In this document: in pieces, positions 18,563 through 29,030 of the stretch
Layout: each line of letters opens with the position of its first letter
How positions within the stretch are numbered: position 1 is the first letter of the stretch
NCBI RefSeq assembly: GCF_900605015.1
Contig: NZ_LR027573.1
Location: 1,161,501-1,225,500 of the forward strand
Direction: 5' to 3'
DNA: 64,000 bases
DNA from: Olsenella sp. Marseille-P4559
GTDB taxonomy: Bacteria; Actinomycetota; Coriobacteriia; Coriobacteriales; Atopobiaceae
Translations under genes and position numbers: made by a program
The notes under the pieces: generated by a model
Told to the model about the DNA's origin: nothing
Seen by the model: only the letters and a program-made list of their open reading frames with translations
Databases searched by the model: none

Positions 18563-19168
18563 TTATGGCTTGACCGGCGTCACAACCACGTAACGATTGG
18601 GGTCTTCGCCCTCTGAATGCGTGGTAACCTCAGAATCATTCCTCAGGGCAAGATGTACCAATCGACGATCGTAAGCGTTCATTGGTGCAAGCTTAACGCT
18701 GGAACCGTGGCTCATGGCGCGTGAGGCGGCATGGCGAGCAAGTTGCTCAATCTTTTTCTTGGCCCGGTTCCTATAGCTCTCGATGTCTACCACAATGGGA
18801 TAGTAGAACTTGAGGCGACTGCTCAGGAGCGTGGTGATCACCGTTTGAAGAGCCTCGAGCGTACGACCGTGGCGGCCAATGAGAACAGCAAGGTCGCCGC
18901 CGCTCACATCGAGAATAAGCTCGCCCTCCTCGCCATCATACTCATCGATGGAGGAGTGGGACTCACCAAACAGGTTGAGAATACCGCGCAGATACTCGAC
19001 CGCAACATCTGCAATGCGGTCGGTCTCCTCTTCGGTCAAGTCCAGGCCGGCTTCATAGTGAGCGCGAACATCTGCAAACTCATCAGTGATCTCGGACTGA
19101 TTATCAGTGTCTCCCTGAAGAGCAGCCGCATTGGCCTCGACGAGCTCGTCGTGGGTTCCTTCCTCCAT
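18563..19168 (-). CDS. jag: KH/R3H RNA-binding protein Jag (KhpB)
   Basis: The start ATG at 19168 is favoured (GGAGG 7-8 nt upstream), giving 201 residues; a GTG one codon earlier is also possible. An acidic N-terminus (1-60) replaces the usual Jag_N domain. A KH-II domain with IGRHGRT (97-103) and an R3H domain with RRLVH (168-172) follow. KhpB proteins bind RNA and influence cell division and elongation in Gram-positive bacteria. It lies downstream of yidC in the classical origin-proximal operon. Confidence 0.93.
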   Translation of the reverse strand: MEEGTHDELVEANAAALQGDTDNQSEITDEFADVRAHYEAGLDLTEEETDRIADVAVEYLRGILNLFGESHSSIDEYDGEEGELILDVSGGDLAVLIGRHGRTLEALQTVITTLLSSRLKFYYPIVVDIESYRNRAKKKIEQLARHAASRAMSHGSSVKLAPMNAYDRRLVHLALRNDSEVTTHSEGEDPNRYVVVTPVKP

Positions 19169-19262
19169 CACAAACCTCCAAAAAGGAATGCAAGTACGCT
19201 AAAACCAAATAGTTACGGGAAAACCCGTAGCTATATCAATTCCTGGTGAACGCAAAAAAGTC

Positions 19263-20027
19263 CTAGCTCTTCTTGTGTGGGCGCGGCTTCTTCTCCTTAC
19301 GCACCACATCGACAGAGACTGAAGGTTGTGCCGACATGCTTGCCTCTGCCTCTGCCTTGGCCTTCTCCATGACCTTACGAGTGACAGTGTACTGCTGAAT
19401 GATGCCCCACAACGCAGAAGCGTTGTAGTAGAGGACAACACCAGCGGGGATGTTCCAGCCAAACCAGGCCATCACAACAGCCATGATGGCACCCATACCC
19501 AACTGCTGCTTGCGCTGGTCCTCGGAAACCTGTCCAGCGTTAAGGGCCATCTGCAGGAAGGTCAAAACACCAAAGAGAACAACAAAGAAGATGTAGATAG
19601 CAGCAGCGGCCCACCCATCGGAACTCAGCATGCCACCCGCCGAGCCCGCAAGCGACGGAATGATGTTGTAGAAGCTCGCATCGGCAGGGATACGGTCACG
19701 CGCCACTGTAAACAGAGCGAAGAAGACGGGTGCCTGGAGCAGGACAGGCAGACAACCCATGACGGGGTTGAAGTGGATGTCAGAGTAAAGCTTCTGCATC
19801 TCCTGCGCCTGGCGCTCAGGATCGTCTGCGTACTTGGCCTGCAACTCCTGAATCTTGGGCTGGGCTGCCTGCATGCGTGCAGAGGACTCAACCTGCTTGT
19901 TCATCAGTGGCATGATGAGAACACGAATGATAACGGTCAAGATGATGATAGCGAGGCCCCAGTCCCCGCAGAATCCCTCGATGCCTGCAAGCACGCCGGC
20001 GAGAAAGTTAATAATCCAATCCCACAT
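19263..20027 (-). CDS. yidC: Membrane protein insertase YidC/Oxa1
   Basis: The protein has 254 residues, the short Gram-positive form without a large periplasmic domain. It inserts and folds membrane proteins with or without SecYEG. Five hydrophobic segments are visible (about 5-37, 95-115, 133-160, 170-195 and 197-215), and Arg35 (VIIRVL) matches the conserved groove arginine. The C-terminus is basic (RKEKKPRPHKKS), which fits ribosome contact. GGAGG precedes the ATG. It is in operon with yidD upstream and jag downstream. Confidence 0.95.
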   Translation of the reverse strand: MWDWIINFLAGVLAGIEGFCGDWGLAIIILTVIIRVLIMPLMNKQVESSARMQAAQPKIQELQAKYADDPERQAQEMQKLYSDIHFNPVMGCLPVLLQAPVFFALFTVARDRIPADASFYNIIPSLAGSAGGMLSSDGWAAAAIYIFFVVLFGVLTFLQMALNAGQVSEDQRKQQLGMGAIMAVVMAWFGWNIPAGVVLYYNASALWGIIQQYTVTRKVMEKAKAEAEASMSAQPSVSVDVVRKEKKPRPHKKS

Positions 20028-20054
20028 GGTTCCTCCGTGAGTGTCCCCAAGAGA

Positions 20055-20291
20055 TTAGGGGACGGGGTCGTATCCGCCGGCGTGGAAGGGATGACACCGC
20101 ATGATGCGTCTCATGGCAAGCCATCCACCCTTCGCCAGACCGTATTTGGCAATGGCCTGTCGCGCGTACTCCGAACACGTGGGCGTATAGATGCAGTGAG
20201 GCAGGAACAGGGGCGAGATGCGCTGCTGATAGAAGCATACGGCCCTTGTAGCCGTACGCGAAAGCACAGACTCTCCCTTGGACTCAGCCAC
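20055..20291 (-). CDS. yidD: Membrane protein insertion efficiency factor YidD
   Basis: The GTG at 20291 overlaps the rnpA stop by 8 bp and gives 78 residues, the usual YidD size; the longer upstream reading lies inside rnpA and is unlikely. YTPTCSEYA and the C-terminal [12 protein letters not shown] are family signatures. YidD aids YidC-dependent insertion at the inner face of the membrane. Confidence 0.9.
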   Translation of the reverse strand: MAESKGESVLSRTATRAVCFYQQRISPLFLPHCIYTPTCSEYARQAIAKYGLAKGGWLAMRRIMRCHPFHAGGYDPVP

Positions 20292-20613
20292 GCACCACAC
20301 CGGCCCTCTCGAGCAACCTCTCAAGGGACGTTGCCACGCGCTCGGGTGAGCTGTCGTGGGTCCTGTCGGTCGAGAAGAGGATTACGTCGTAGCCGTCACA
20401 TGGTAGCGAACAAGCGCGTGCTGCCTCACGCAGGACGCGCTTGCATCTGTTTCTGTAGACGGCATTCCCAAGCCTTTTTGGCGCCACAAAGGCGACCTTT
20501 GCACAGTCACCTTCGCCCGTTGGCACCACTCGAATGCGCAGTAACGCGTTGTTGTAGCGCTTTCCGCGCGAGAAGACCCTCTCAAATTCGGCACGCGATT
20601 TGATGGTCTCCAT
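20284..20613 (-). CDS. rnpA: Ribonuclease P protein component
   Basis: The start METIKSR at 20613 gives 109 residues, a normal length. RnpA is the protein subunit that helps RNase P RNA cleave tRNA 5' leaders. The basic signature [10 protein letters not shown] (about 63-72) is present, and [11 protein letters not shown] precedes it. The gene follows rpmH by 11 bp and overlaps yidD. Confidence 0.95.
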   Translation of the reverse strand: METIKSRAEFERVFSRGKRYNNALLRIRVVPTGEGDCAKVAFVAPKRLGNAVYRNRCKRVLREAARACSLPCDGYDVILFSTDRTHDSSPERVATSLERLLERAGVVRG

Positions 20614-20624
20614 GCGATGCCCTG

Positions 20625-20759
20625 TTAGACGGTGAGCTGCTTGCGGCCCTTGGCGCGGCGGCGAGCGAGAACCTTGCGGCCTCCCTTGGTGGCCATACGG
20701 GCGCGGAAGCCGTGAGTCTTGGCACGCTTGCGCTTGTTGGGCTGGTACGTACGCTTCAT
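20625..20759 (-). CDS. rpmH: 50S ribosomal protein L34
   Basis: The 44-residue, very basic protein begins [14 protein letters not shown], the invariant L34 start. GGGAGG lies just upstream of the ATG. Longer upstream readings lack conservation. It heads the minus-strand operon that runs away from the origin. Confidence 0.97.
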   Translation of the reverse strand: MKRTYQPNKRKRAKTHGFRARMATKGGRKVLARRRAKGRKQLTV

Positions 20760-20831
20760 GATGTATTCCTCCCATACGGGTTTAGTTGTCTTGAGTCTTA
20801 AGCTAAAAGATTGTAAGGGTCTCCCCGACAT

Positions 20832-21151
20832 AATGTCAATTTAATGCAGAATAACTGCACGGATTCAAGCACGTTAGGTGCTAATGATACACCGCCACCC
20901 CGACCCCCTATGTCAGAAGGTCGTATGAAAAGTTCCACGGAACCAAAAAGAAGCATCCAATCCACTGACAACTTTCTTTCTGATGCTATGATTTTCTAGT
21001 CGGCATTTCATGCTAAAACCTAGTTATTAACCATGTTTCATCCTTTGTTGAAAACTTTCGTTCGCATAGAAATTCAAGTGAAAGTTTTCAACAAAGGATG
21101 AAACATGGTTGAAGAGTCAGAGCTGGTGGAGGATTCGAGAGGTAATCTGGA
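20832..21151. other. oriC: Candidate replication origin region
   Basis: Gene direction flips here: rpmH and the genes to its left are on the minus strand, and the ATPase gene and dnaA to its right are on the plus strand. The 320-bp region is AT-rich (for example 20980-21080) and holds a perfect 31-bp inverted repeat with a DnaA-box-like word in each arm. Two more such words precede dnaA. The call is from gene order and motifs; GC skew was not computed. Confidence 0.65.
21029..21110. repeat. Perfect 31-bp inverted repeat with DnaA-box-like arms
   Basis: The arms 21029-21059 and 21080-21110 are exact reverse complements separated by 20 bp. Each arm contains TTTTCAACA (minus strand at 21046-21054, plus strand at 21085-21093), one change from the relaxed DnaA box TTWTNCACA. 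It could extrude as a cruciform or serve as paired protein sites at the origin. Confidence 0.9.
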
Positions 21152-22210
21152 ATGGACCACGCGTTCTATCCATTCGTCGACAACACACCCGAGGATACGG
21201 GTGAGCAGGGTGAGAGCATCTCACAAAACCCGCAGGCAGGGACATCCAGGATGCCAGGGAGTCTAGATTCAGTGCACTATCCCGCACGCGTGGCCATCTA
21301 CGATGATGCCGCAGCGGCACCGCGTGTGGTGATCATCGAGCCTACAGACGTTCGAAGCTACCTCGAGGAGATTACCGCAACAGTCAATCGTCTTGCCCAT
21401 GAGCAGGGAGGTCAGATTCCCTTCACGGTTATTCGAGAAATTGTCGAGAACTTCATCCATGCCTATTTCATAGCACCAACCATCACGATTCTGGATGGAG
21501 GCAACACGCTGCGCTTCTCCGACCAGGGGCCGGGGATTCGGGAGAAGGACCTGGCCATGGAGTATGGCACGACCTCAGCTACAGAGGAGATGAAGCGATA
21601 CATCCGCGGAGTGGGCTCTGGGCTGCCCTACGTACAGCAATATATGAGTGACAAAGGCGGGAGCCTCACCATAGAGGACAACATATCTGGAGGGACGATC
21701 GTCACGATCTCGACCAGGCCCAGGGAGGATGCCGAGAGGTGCGCCGCCCCTGGGAAGCCAGCGGCACAGGCACCACAGACGTACGGTCAGGTACCTCACA
21801 CAGCGTCACAGCCGCAGGTCATCTACCAGCATCCGTACGCACAGGGCTATCAACCGTACTACCAACCGGTGCAGGCCCAGCAGACAGTCTATCCACAGAC
21901 AACCTTCCAACCCCAGACCGCTCCTCCACCAACGCCGGCTATGTCCCCTGCACCCACCACTCCTGTGACCGCTGCGCAGCCTCACGCGTGGACGTCTGAG
22001 CTCGGCCGCATCAACCTCTCCGGCCGCTCGCAGATCATTCTCGAGTATCTCTCGGCACACGAGATGGTCGGCCCCACAGAACTCGTACGAGCCTATGGCA
22101 AGTCGGCACCCACGTGGTCCCGCGAGCTAGCGAGCCTGGTCCAGATGGGAATTCTCAAGAAAATCGGCCAGAAGTACTACCTCACGCAGCTAGGGCAGAA
22201 CTTCGTGTGA
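21152..22210 (+). CDS. Origin-linked GHKL ATPase with C-terminal winged helix
   Basis: The protein has 352 residues. An HATPase_c (GHKL) domain spans about 60-190: N-box REIVENFIHAYF (95-106, Asn100), G1 box SDQGPGI (123-129) and G2 box GVGSGLPYV (153-161). No histidine-phosphotransfer helix precedes it, so it is closer to SpoIIAB-like or other soluble GHKL ATPases than to a sensor kinase. A Pro/Gln/Tyr-rich linker (about 195-280) leads to a winged-helix-like domain (about 283-350). It lies between the presumed origin and dnaA, and all three intergenic DnaA-box clusters flank it. An ATP-dependent DNA-binding regulator of initiation or dnaA expression is a reasonable hypothesis, but its function is not known to me. 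Confidence 0.85.
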   Translation: MDHAFYPFVDNTPEDTGEQGESISQNPQAGTSRMPGSLDSVHYPARVAIYDDAAAAPRVVIIEPTDVRSYLEEITATVNRLAHEQGGQIPFTVIREIVENFIHAYFIAPTITILDGGNTLRFSDQGPGIREKDLAMEYGTTSATEEMKRYIRGVGSGLPYVQQYMSDKGGSLTIEDNISGGTIVTISTRPREDAERCAAPGKPAAQAPQTYGQVPHTASQPQVIYQHPYAQGYQPYYQPVQAQQTVYPQTTFQPQTAPPPTPAMSPAPTTPVTAAQPHAWTSELGRINLSGRSQIILEYLSAHEMVGPTELVRAYGKSAPTWSRELASLVQMGILKKIGQKYYLTQLGQNFV

Positions 22211-22248
22211 TGCAGCCGCAATCGACATCTATCGGTATAGAGGCAAAG

Positions 22249-22257
22249 TTTTCAACA
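22249..22257 (+). promoter_or_regulatory. DnaA-box-like TTTTCAACA
   Basis: The same 9-mer as in the origin palindrome arms, about 100 bp upstream of dnaA. Assignment as a DnaA box is inference from recurrence and position. Confidence 0.5.
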
Positions 22258-22299
22258 TTTCTCGAAGTTCTCGATGCCTATGGGGTTTGAGGACCTGAG

Positions 22300-22308
22300 T
22301 TTTCAACA
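22300..22308 (+). promoter_or_regulatory. DnaA-box-like TTTTCAACA overlapping the dnaA promoter
   Basis: The 9-mer lies just upstream of the -10 element at 22316. Bound DnaA here could repress its own promoter, as known for dnaA in other bacteria. Confidence 0.5.
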
Positions 22309-22315
22309 TTGCCCC

Positions 22316-22321
22316 TATAAT
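22316..22321 (+). promoter_or_regulatory. dnaA promoter -10 element
   Basis: TATAAT matches the sigma-70 -10 consensus exactly. Transcription would start near 22328, upstream of both candidate dnaA starts. No clear -35 is seen. Confidence 0.6.
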
Positions 22322-22350
22322 GGTCTCTCGCACTTTAAGGTGGGCACAGG

Positions 22351-23943
22351 GTGCCTACAAACGCCGAGAGGAACGCGGACATGGGACCAGAGATCGACGC
22401 AGATACTGAGGCGCTGTGGCAGGACATGTTCGACCTGGTGAGCAAGAGGCACCTACCGGGCTCGGTCATGGCTATGCTCAGGAGCTGCGCGCCCACCTCA
22501 CTCGACGCGGGCACTCTCCACGTCGAGACCCACAGCCGCACGGTCAAGAACCGCCTCTCAAAGAACCTCGACGTTATCAACGAATGTCTGACCGAGGCGG
22601 CCTTCGAGGACGCTTCGCTCGACATCTCCTTCGTGCAGGACCCGGACGCTGCCCCTCTCGCCCCAAGCTCTGCAGTGACCCCCGAGGAGGCCCGCCGCTG
22701 GATGTCCCCCACGCCCCAAGAGGCGGCATCGCGCAAGGCCGACGCCATGTCGGCACAAGGGCATACCCCCGAAGACGCCTGGCTTGACGAGAACGCTGCC
22801 AGGGAGGCGGCGGGCCATGAACGCCGAGCAGCAAACCCACTGGTAGATGACATCTCGGAGATGGACTCCAAGCTCACCTTCGACCGCTTTGTCGTAGGCG
22901 ACGAAAACACCTTTGCCTACCAGGCGGCACTCCAGGTGGCCAACGGCGAGAACCGCACGTACAACCCGCTCTTCATCTACGGCAAGAGTGGCCTGGGCAA
23001 GACGCACCTCCTGCGCGCGATACAGAACTACATCTCGGCGAACGACCCTACCCGCATTTGTGTGTACAAGGACGGATCGGCCTTCATCACCGACTACACG
23101 ACAGCCATGTCACACCGTGAGAGGTCGGCACCCGATATCCTGCGCGATCACTACTATGACATCGATGTGCTCATCATCGACGACATCCAGAAGCTCGCCG
23201 GCAAGGCAGGCACCATCGATTTCTTCTTCGATGCCTTCAACCACCTCACCAGCGCGGGCAAGCAGATCGTGCTTGCCGCCGACCGTTCCCCCTCGCAGCT
23301 GGGCGCTGAAGCCGCCTTCGACGAGCGCGTCACGAGCCGGCTTGACTCGGGCTTCTCGACATCAATCCAAGTCCCCAACTACGAGCTCAAGCTGCGTCTC
23401 ATCACCACCTTCTGCGGACGCATGCACGAGGACGCAACCGATGGCCATGTTGGTCTCAGCATTACGGGAACCATCTCAGAGGGAAACATTCGCTACATGG
23501 CCGAGCGAGCAGGCACGAACATCCGTGTGATTGAGGGCTTCTGCCAACGTTGTCTCATTGCCGAGACGCACCGCGAGCAGCGCGGGGAGGAACTCGCGCG
23601 CGAGGACATCAACCGACTTGCCAGGGAGTCGTGGCCCAACGGCGAGAAGCAATACAAGATCGAGGAGATTCAGCGCGCGGTCGAACAGTACTTTGACATC
23701 TCGCACACAGACCTCGTGGGCGAGAAGCGCAACAAGGACATCATGGCCGCGCGCCACATTGCCGTATGGCTCTCGAAGGAGCTCTGTGATGCCACGTACG
23801 CCGAGATAGGGGAGCACTTTGGCGGCAGGAGTCACGCCACGATGCTCAACAGCATCAGAGTGGTGGACAAGAGGCGCAAGGAGGACAAGATCTACCACGA
23901 CCGTCTGGTGCAGATCCGTGACAACATCGCCGAGAACACGTGA
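22351..23943 (+). CDS. dnaA: Chromosomal replication initiator protein DnaA
   Basis: The gene encodes 530 residues from the GTG at 22351 (AAGGTGGG 6 nt upstream). The ATG at 22381, with GAGAGGAA upstream, is an equally plausible start and gives 520. Domain I is about 18-95, a variable acidic linker about 95-165, and the AAA+ domain III has Walker A GKSGLGKT (211-218) and Walker B VLIIDDIQ (273-280). Domain IV carries the DnaA signature GGRSHATMLNSI near 490-502, which reads DnaA boxes. It forms ATP-dependent filaments that open the origin. Confidence 0.97.
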   Translation: MPTNAERNADMGPEIDADTEALWQDMFDLVSKRHLPGSVMAMLRSCAPTSLDAGTLHVETHSRTVKNRLSKNLDVINECLTEAAFEDASLDISFVQDPDAAPLAPSSAVTPEEARRWMSPTPQEAASRKADAMSAQGHTPEDAWLDENAAREAAGHERRAANPLVDDISEMDSKLTFDRFVVGDENTFAYQAALQVANGENRTYNPLFIYGKSGLGKTHLLRAIQNYISANDPTRICVYKDGSAFITDYTTAMSHRERSAPDILRDHYYDIDVLIIDDIQKLAGKAGTIDFFFDAFNHLTSAGKQIVLAADRSPSQLGAEAAFDERVTSRLDSGFSTSIQVPNYELKLRLITTFCGRMHEDATDGHVGLSITGTISEGNIRYMAERAGTNIRVIEGFCQRCLIAETHREQRGEELAREDINRLARESWPNGEKQYKIEEIQRAVEQYFDISHTDLVGEKRNKDIMAARHIAVWLSKELCDATYAEIGEHFGGRSHATMLNSIRVVDKRRKEDKIYHDRLVQIRDNIAENT

Positions 23944-24007
23944 GTCTAGAAGATGGGAGAAAGGCGTAAGAAAACCCTCGAAAAGTGGCCGTACGCTGTT
24001 GAGAGAG

Positions 24008-24035
24008 TTCTCGACACATCTTCGACCGTCGAGAA
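24008..24035. promoter_or_regulatory. Inverted repeat in dnaA-dnaN intergenic region
   Basis: TTCTCGAC (24008-24015) and GTCGAGAA (24028-24035) are perfect inverted repeats with a 12-bp spacer. AGTTCTCGA also occurs at 22266-22274, 24006-24014 and 24096-24104, so the same word precedes both dnaA and dnaN. An operator role is inference. Confidence 0.4.
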
Positions 24036-24177
24036 GCACGTGTTCCAAGAAGATATAACAAAAGAATTGTTATGGCATCTACCAGTGAGTTTGCGAGTTC
24101 TCGACTTTTAGACAGGCCTTATTACTACTATTGCTTTTATATATAGAGAAAGAACCAATAGATAAGAGAGGACAGCC

Positions 24178-25275
24178 ATGAGGTTCACCGTAAGCCAGTC
24201 TTCACTTCTCAAGGCACTGTCAGTTGTGGCCAAGGGTATGGGGACAAACTCAACCCTTCCCATGCTCTCAGGCATCTACATCAAAGCCGAGGAGGGCACC
24301 CTCGAGTTCCAAACCAACAACCTCGTCATCATGATTCGCCATCGCATTCCCGCAAACGTCGAGGAGGCCGGCGAGACGGTGGTCTCGGGCAAGATGCTTA
24401 CGAGCATCGTGAAGACCCTTGAAGACGCTGCGGTGACCTTCGACGGTGGAGAGCGCAGCATTTCCATCTCATGCGAGAAGTCATCCTTCCGCCTGAACAC
24501 GTTGAACCCCGCAGATTGGCCCGGCTTCCCCGAGTACTCGCTCGAGGATGCTACCGAGCTCCCAAGCGAACTGCTCGCCGACATGGTCGATAAGGTCTAC
24601 AAGGTCACCTCCAAGGAGACCACGCGTCCCATCCTACAGGGCATTCTACTCACCGCGGTAGACAACACCATTCGCCTCGTTGCCACGGACTCCTACCGCC
24701 TGGCTGTCTGCGACGCATCTGCCGAGACGGGAGAAGGGGAGTTTCGCACTATCGTCCCTGGCGCGGTCTTCCATGACGTTCTCTCAATGCCCAACCTCGA
24801 GGAGCGCATCTCCATTGGTACGGCTGACAACCAGATCGTCTTTACCTTTGGCAACACGACCTTCATCTCGAACAAGATCGAGGGGAACTTCCCCGACTAT
24901 CGTCAGCTTCTGCCTTCGAGCTGCAACACCTCGGTGCACATAGACGCCGAGGCCTTCTCTGCCGCGCTCAAGCGTGTCTCGGTGGTGGCCGTCTCGAATG
25001 CCTCCGTCCGCTTTGACATCGATGCGGACGGCAAGGTCATGCACCTCTCAGCCTCCTCTCCCGACCAGGGAGAGTCGACCGAGCTGCTCCCTGTCGAGGT
25101 CGAGGGACAGAGCCTCTCCATCGCACTCAACTATCACTACGTCTTTGACTGCGTGAACGCCATCTCGGACAAGAAGGAACTGGTGCTTGAGCTGCAGAGC
25201 AACATGCAGCCTGGTATCTTCAAGACAAATGGCAAGGTCAACTACCTCTACATGCTGATGCCTGTCCGGATGTAG
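24178..25275 (+). CDS. dnaN: DNA polymerase III beta subunit (sliding clamp)
   Basis: The protein has 365 residues, the normal clamp length, with three repeated clamp domains (about 1-120, 125-245 and 250-365). The clamp encircles DNA and tethers the replicase. It begins MRFTVSQ and ends YLYMLMPVRM, both typical. GAGAGGA precedes the ATG. recF starts one base after its stop. Confidence 0.97.
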   Translation: MRFTVSQSSLLKALSVVAKGMGTNSTLPMLSGIYIKAEEGTLEFQTNNLVIMIRHRIPANVEEAGETVVSGKMLTSIVKTLEDAAVTFDGGERSISISCEKSSFRLNTLNPADWPGFPEYSLEDATELPSELLADMVDKVYKVTSKETTRPILQGILLTAVDNTIRLVATDSYRLAVCDASAETGEGEFRTIVPGAVFHDVLSMPNLEERISIGTADNQIVFTFGNTTFISNKIEGNFPDYRQLLPSSCNTSVHIDAEAFSAALKRVSVVAVSNASVRFDIDADGKVMHLSASSPDQGESTELLPVEVEGQSLSIALNYHYVFDCVNAISDKKELVLELQSNMQPGIFKTNGKVNYLYMLMPVRM

Positions 25276-25276
25276 C

Positions 25277-26365
25277 GTGGGACTTCTCGTAGAGAGCCTT
25301 GAGCTCGAGCAGTTCAGGAACTTCCGCGAGCGCGAGGTGTCCTTCTCGCCCGCCACGACGGTGCTTGTGGGGAGAAACGCCGTGGGCAAGACCAACACTG
25401 TCGAGGCATTGCAGATGCTCACAACAGGGGCGTCCTTCAGGCACCCCACACCGTTGCAGCTCATCCTTGCTGGGTGTTCCCGCGCACGCATCCATGCCCG
25501 CCTTACCGGCGATGGGCGTGTGGTGGATGTTGCCTGCGACATCACGCCGCAGAGGCGGCAGTTCTCCCGCAACGGCAAGCACTGCCAGGCGGCTGACATG
25601 CCGTTATCTCTCATGAGCGTGCTCTTCTGCCCGGATGATCTCTCGCTCGTGAAGCGTGGGGCGTCCTTCAGGCGAGACGAGCTCGATGGGTTTGGCTGTC
25701 AGGCGGCGTCGGGATACTCCAAGCTTCTGACTGCCTATACTCGCGCGGTCGAGCAGAGGAACCGCCTGCTCAAGGACGAGCAACCGGACCCGTCCCTTCT
25801 GTGCGCGTGGGACTCGTCAGTTGCCGTTGGTGGCGCGACCCTCCTTCAAGCCCGCATGCGTCTCTTTGACCGCTTGCGTGAGAAGATCCTGGGTATCTAT
25901 GGGGGCATTGCGGGCGGCGAGGAGTTTGCTTGCAGCTATCAGAGCACCGTCTGTGACGACCCACTCTCGCTCTCACGAGACGCCCTGGCCGAACGCTTCC
26001 TTGCCCGACTGGAGGAAGCACGCCCCGACGACCTTCGCCGCCAGCAGACCACGGTGGGTCCGCACCGCGACGACGTTGCCTTTTCCATCGATGGTCGTGA
26101 CGCCCGCAGCTTTGGCTCCCAGGGCCAGCAGCGCTCAATCGCTCTCTCCCTCAAGATGGCTGAGGTTCTCGTCTCGGAGGATGTCACCGGCGCCCGTCCG
26201 CTCCTGCTTCTGGATGATGTGATGTCCGAGTTAGACGAACGGCGTCGGCGGTCCGTGATCGAGTTTGCGCAGAGTGGGATCCAGACGGTGGTCACGACTA
26301 CCAACCTTGGATATTTCTCCGACGAGCTTCTGGGGCGCTCGAAGGTGGTGGAGTTTGGTGAGTGA
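25277..26365 (+). CDS. recF: DNA replication and repair protein RecF
   Basis: The GTG at 25277 begins one base after dnaN and gives 362 residues. RecF is an SMC-like ATPase that helps load RecA at gaps. Walker A GRNAVGKT (32-39), the signature SFGSQGQQRS (near 275-285) and Walker B LLLLDDVMSELD (near 310-321) are present. Its stop overlaps the start of the following DUF721 gene. Confidence 0.95.
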   Translation: MGLLVESLELEQFRNFREREVSFSPATTVLVGRNAVGKTNTVEALQMLTTGASFRHPTPLQLILAGCSRARIHARLTGDGRVVDVACDITPQRRQFSRNGKHCQAADMPLSLMSVLFCPDDLSLVKRGASFRRDELDGFGCQAASGYSKLLTAYTRAVEQRNRLLKDEQPDPSLLCAWDSSVAVGGATLLQARMRLFDRLREKILGIYGGIAGGEEFACSYQSTVCDDPLSLSRDALAERFLARLEEARPDDLRRQQTTVGPHRDDVAFSIDGRDARSFGSQGQQRSIALSLKMAEVLVSEDVTGARPLLLLDDVMSELDERRRRSVIEFAQSGIQTVVTTTNLGYFSDELLGRSKVVEFGE

Positions 26366-26891
26366 GGACTACGAGAGCATATCATCATTGCTCAAGGGCA
26401 TGTTCTCGAGCGCCTCGGCACGTCGCTCCATGAGCGACAACCAGCGTGCGGCCTACGTGTGGCACAACGTGAACGGAGACGCCGAGCGCGACCACACCAC
26501 AGGGGTCTTTCTGAAGGAGTCTCACGTCAAGGGTGCTGCACCTATCCTAGGCGTCTATGTGGACTCGCGTATGCGCGCGGTGGACTTTCGGGCAAACCGC
26601 GAGGTCTACCGTGCTCGTCTCTCCATGGGAGGCCTTGAGGTCTCGGAGATCGAATTCATCGTGTCCCAATACGGCCACGGGCCTGTGTCTCGCAAGGGAC
26701 GAGAAGGTGCTGCCTCTGGCGAGATGTCCAAGGCACCCTTGCCGGAACTTTCCGAAAGCGAGCGGGATACCGTCAGAAGACTTGCAGATTCCGCACCGGA
26801 GTCTCTCAGGGGGAGCGTCTACAAGGCCATGAGCCTGTCATTTAGACGCGAAAAGAGCATAGACACGAATGACGGCATTTCTCGGCCTTAA
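26358..26891 (+). CDS. DciA-like (DUF721) protein
   Basis: The GTG at 26358 overlaps the recF stop by 8 bp and gives 177 residues. The N-terminal 100 residues match the DUF721/DciA pattern (a hydrophobic helix, AYVWHNVNGD, then YVDSRMRAVDFRANR). DciA proteins act as loaders or operators of the replicative helicase DnaB in bacteria without DnaC. The recF-DUF721-gyrB order is standard in actinobacteria. The C-terminal part (about 110-177) is charged and variable. Confidence 0.85.
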   Translation: MSEDYESISSLLKGMFSSASARRSMSDNQRAAYVWHNVNGDAERDHTTGVFLKESHVKGAAPILGVYVDSRMRAVDFRANREVYRARLSMGGLEVSEIEFIVSQYGHGPVSRKGREGAASGEMSKAPLPELSESERDTVRRLADSAPESLRGSVYKAMSLSFRREKSIDTNDGISRP

Positions 26892-26979
26892 TGCGCCTCT
26901 CCGCGCCGCTGATGCGCAAGGATTCTGTTTTTAGACTCCCTTTTCTCACGTGCCAGGAAGAAAAGTATCCTTGGAGTAG

Positions 26980-28986
<2,007 letters not shown>

Positions 28987-29030
28987 GCATTTGACCTGGC
29001 GCTATTAGCAAGAGATGAGAAAGGCAACTC

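Noticed and set aside
20614-20775. Upstream-extended rnpA start fused through the rpmH region
   Set aside because: The extension would read through rpmH in another frame; the start at 20613 gives the standard RnpA length.
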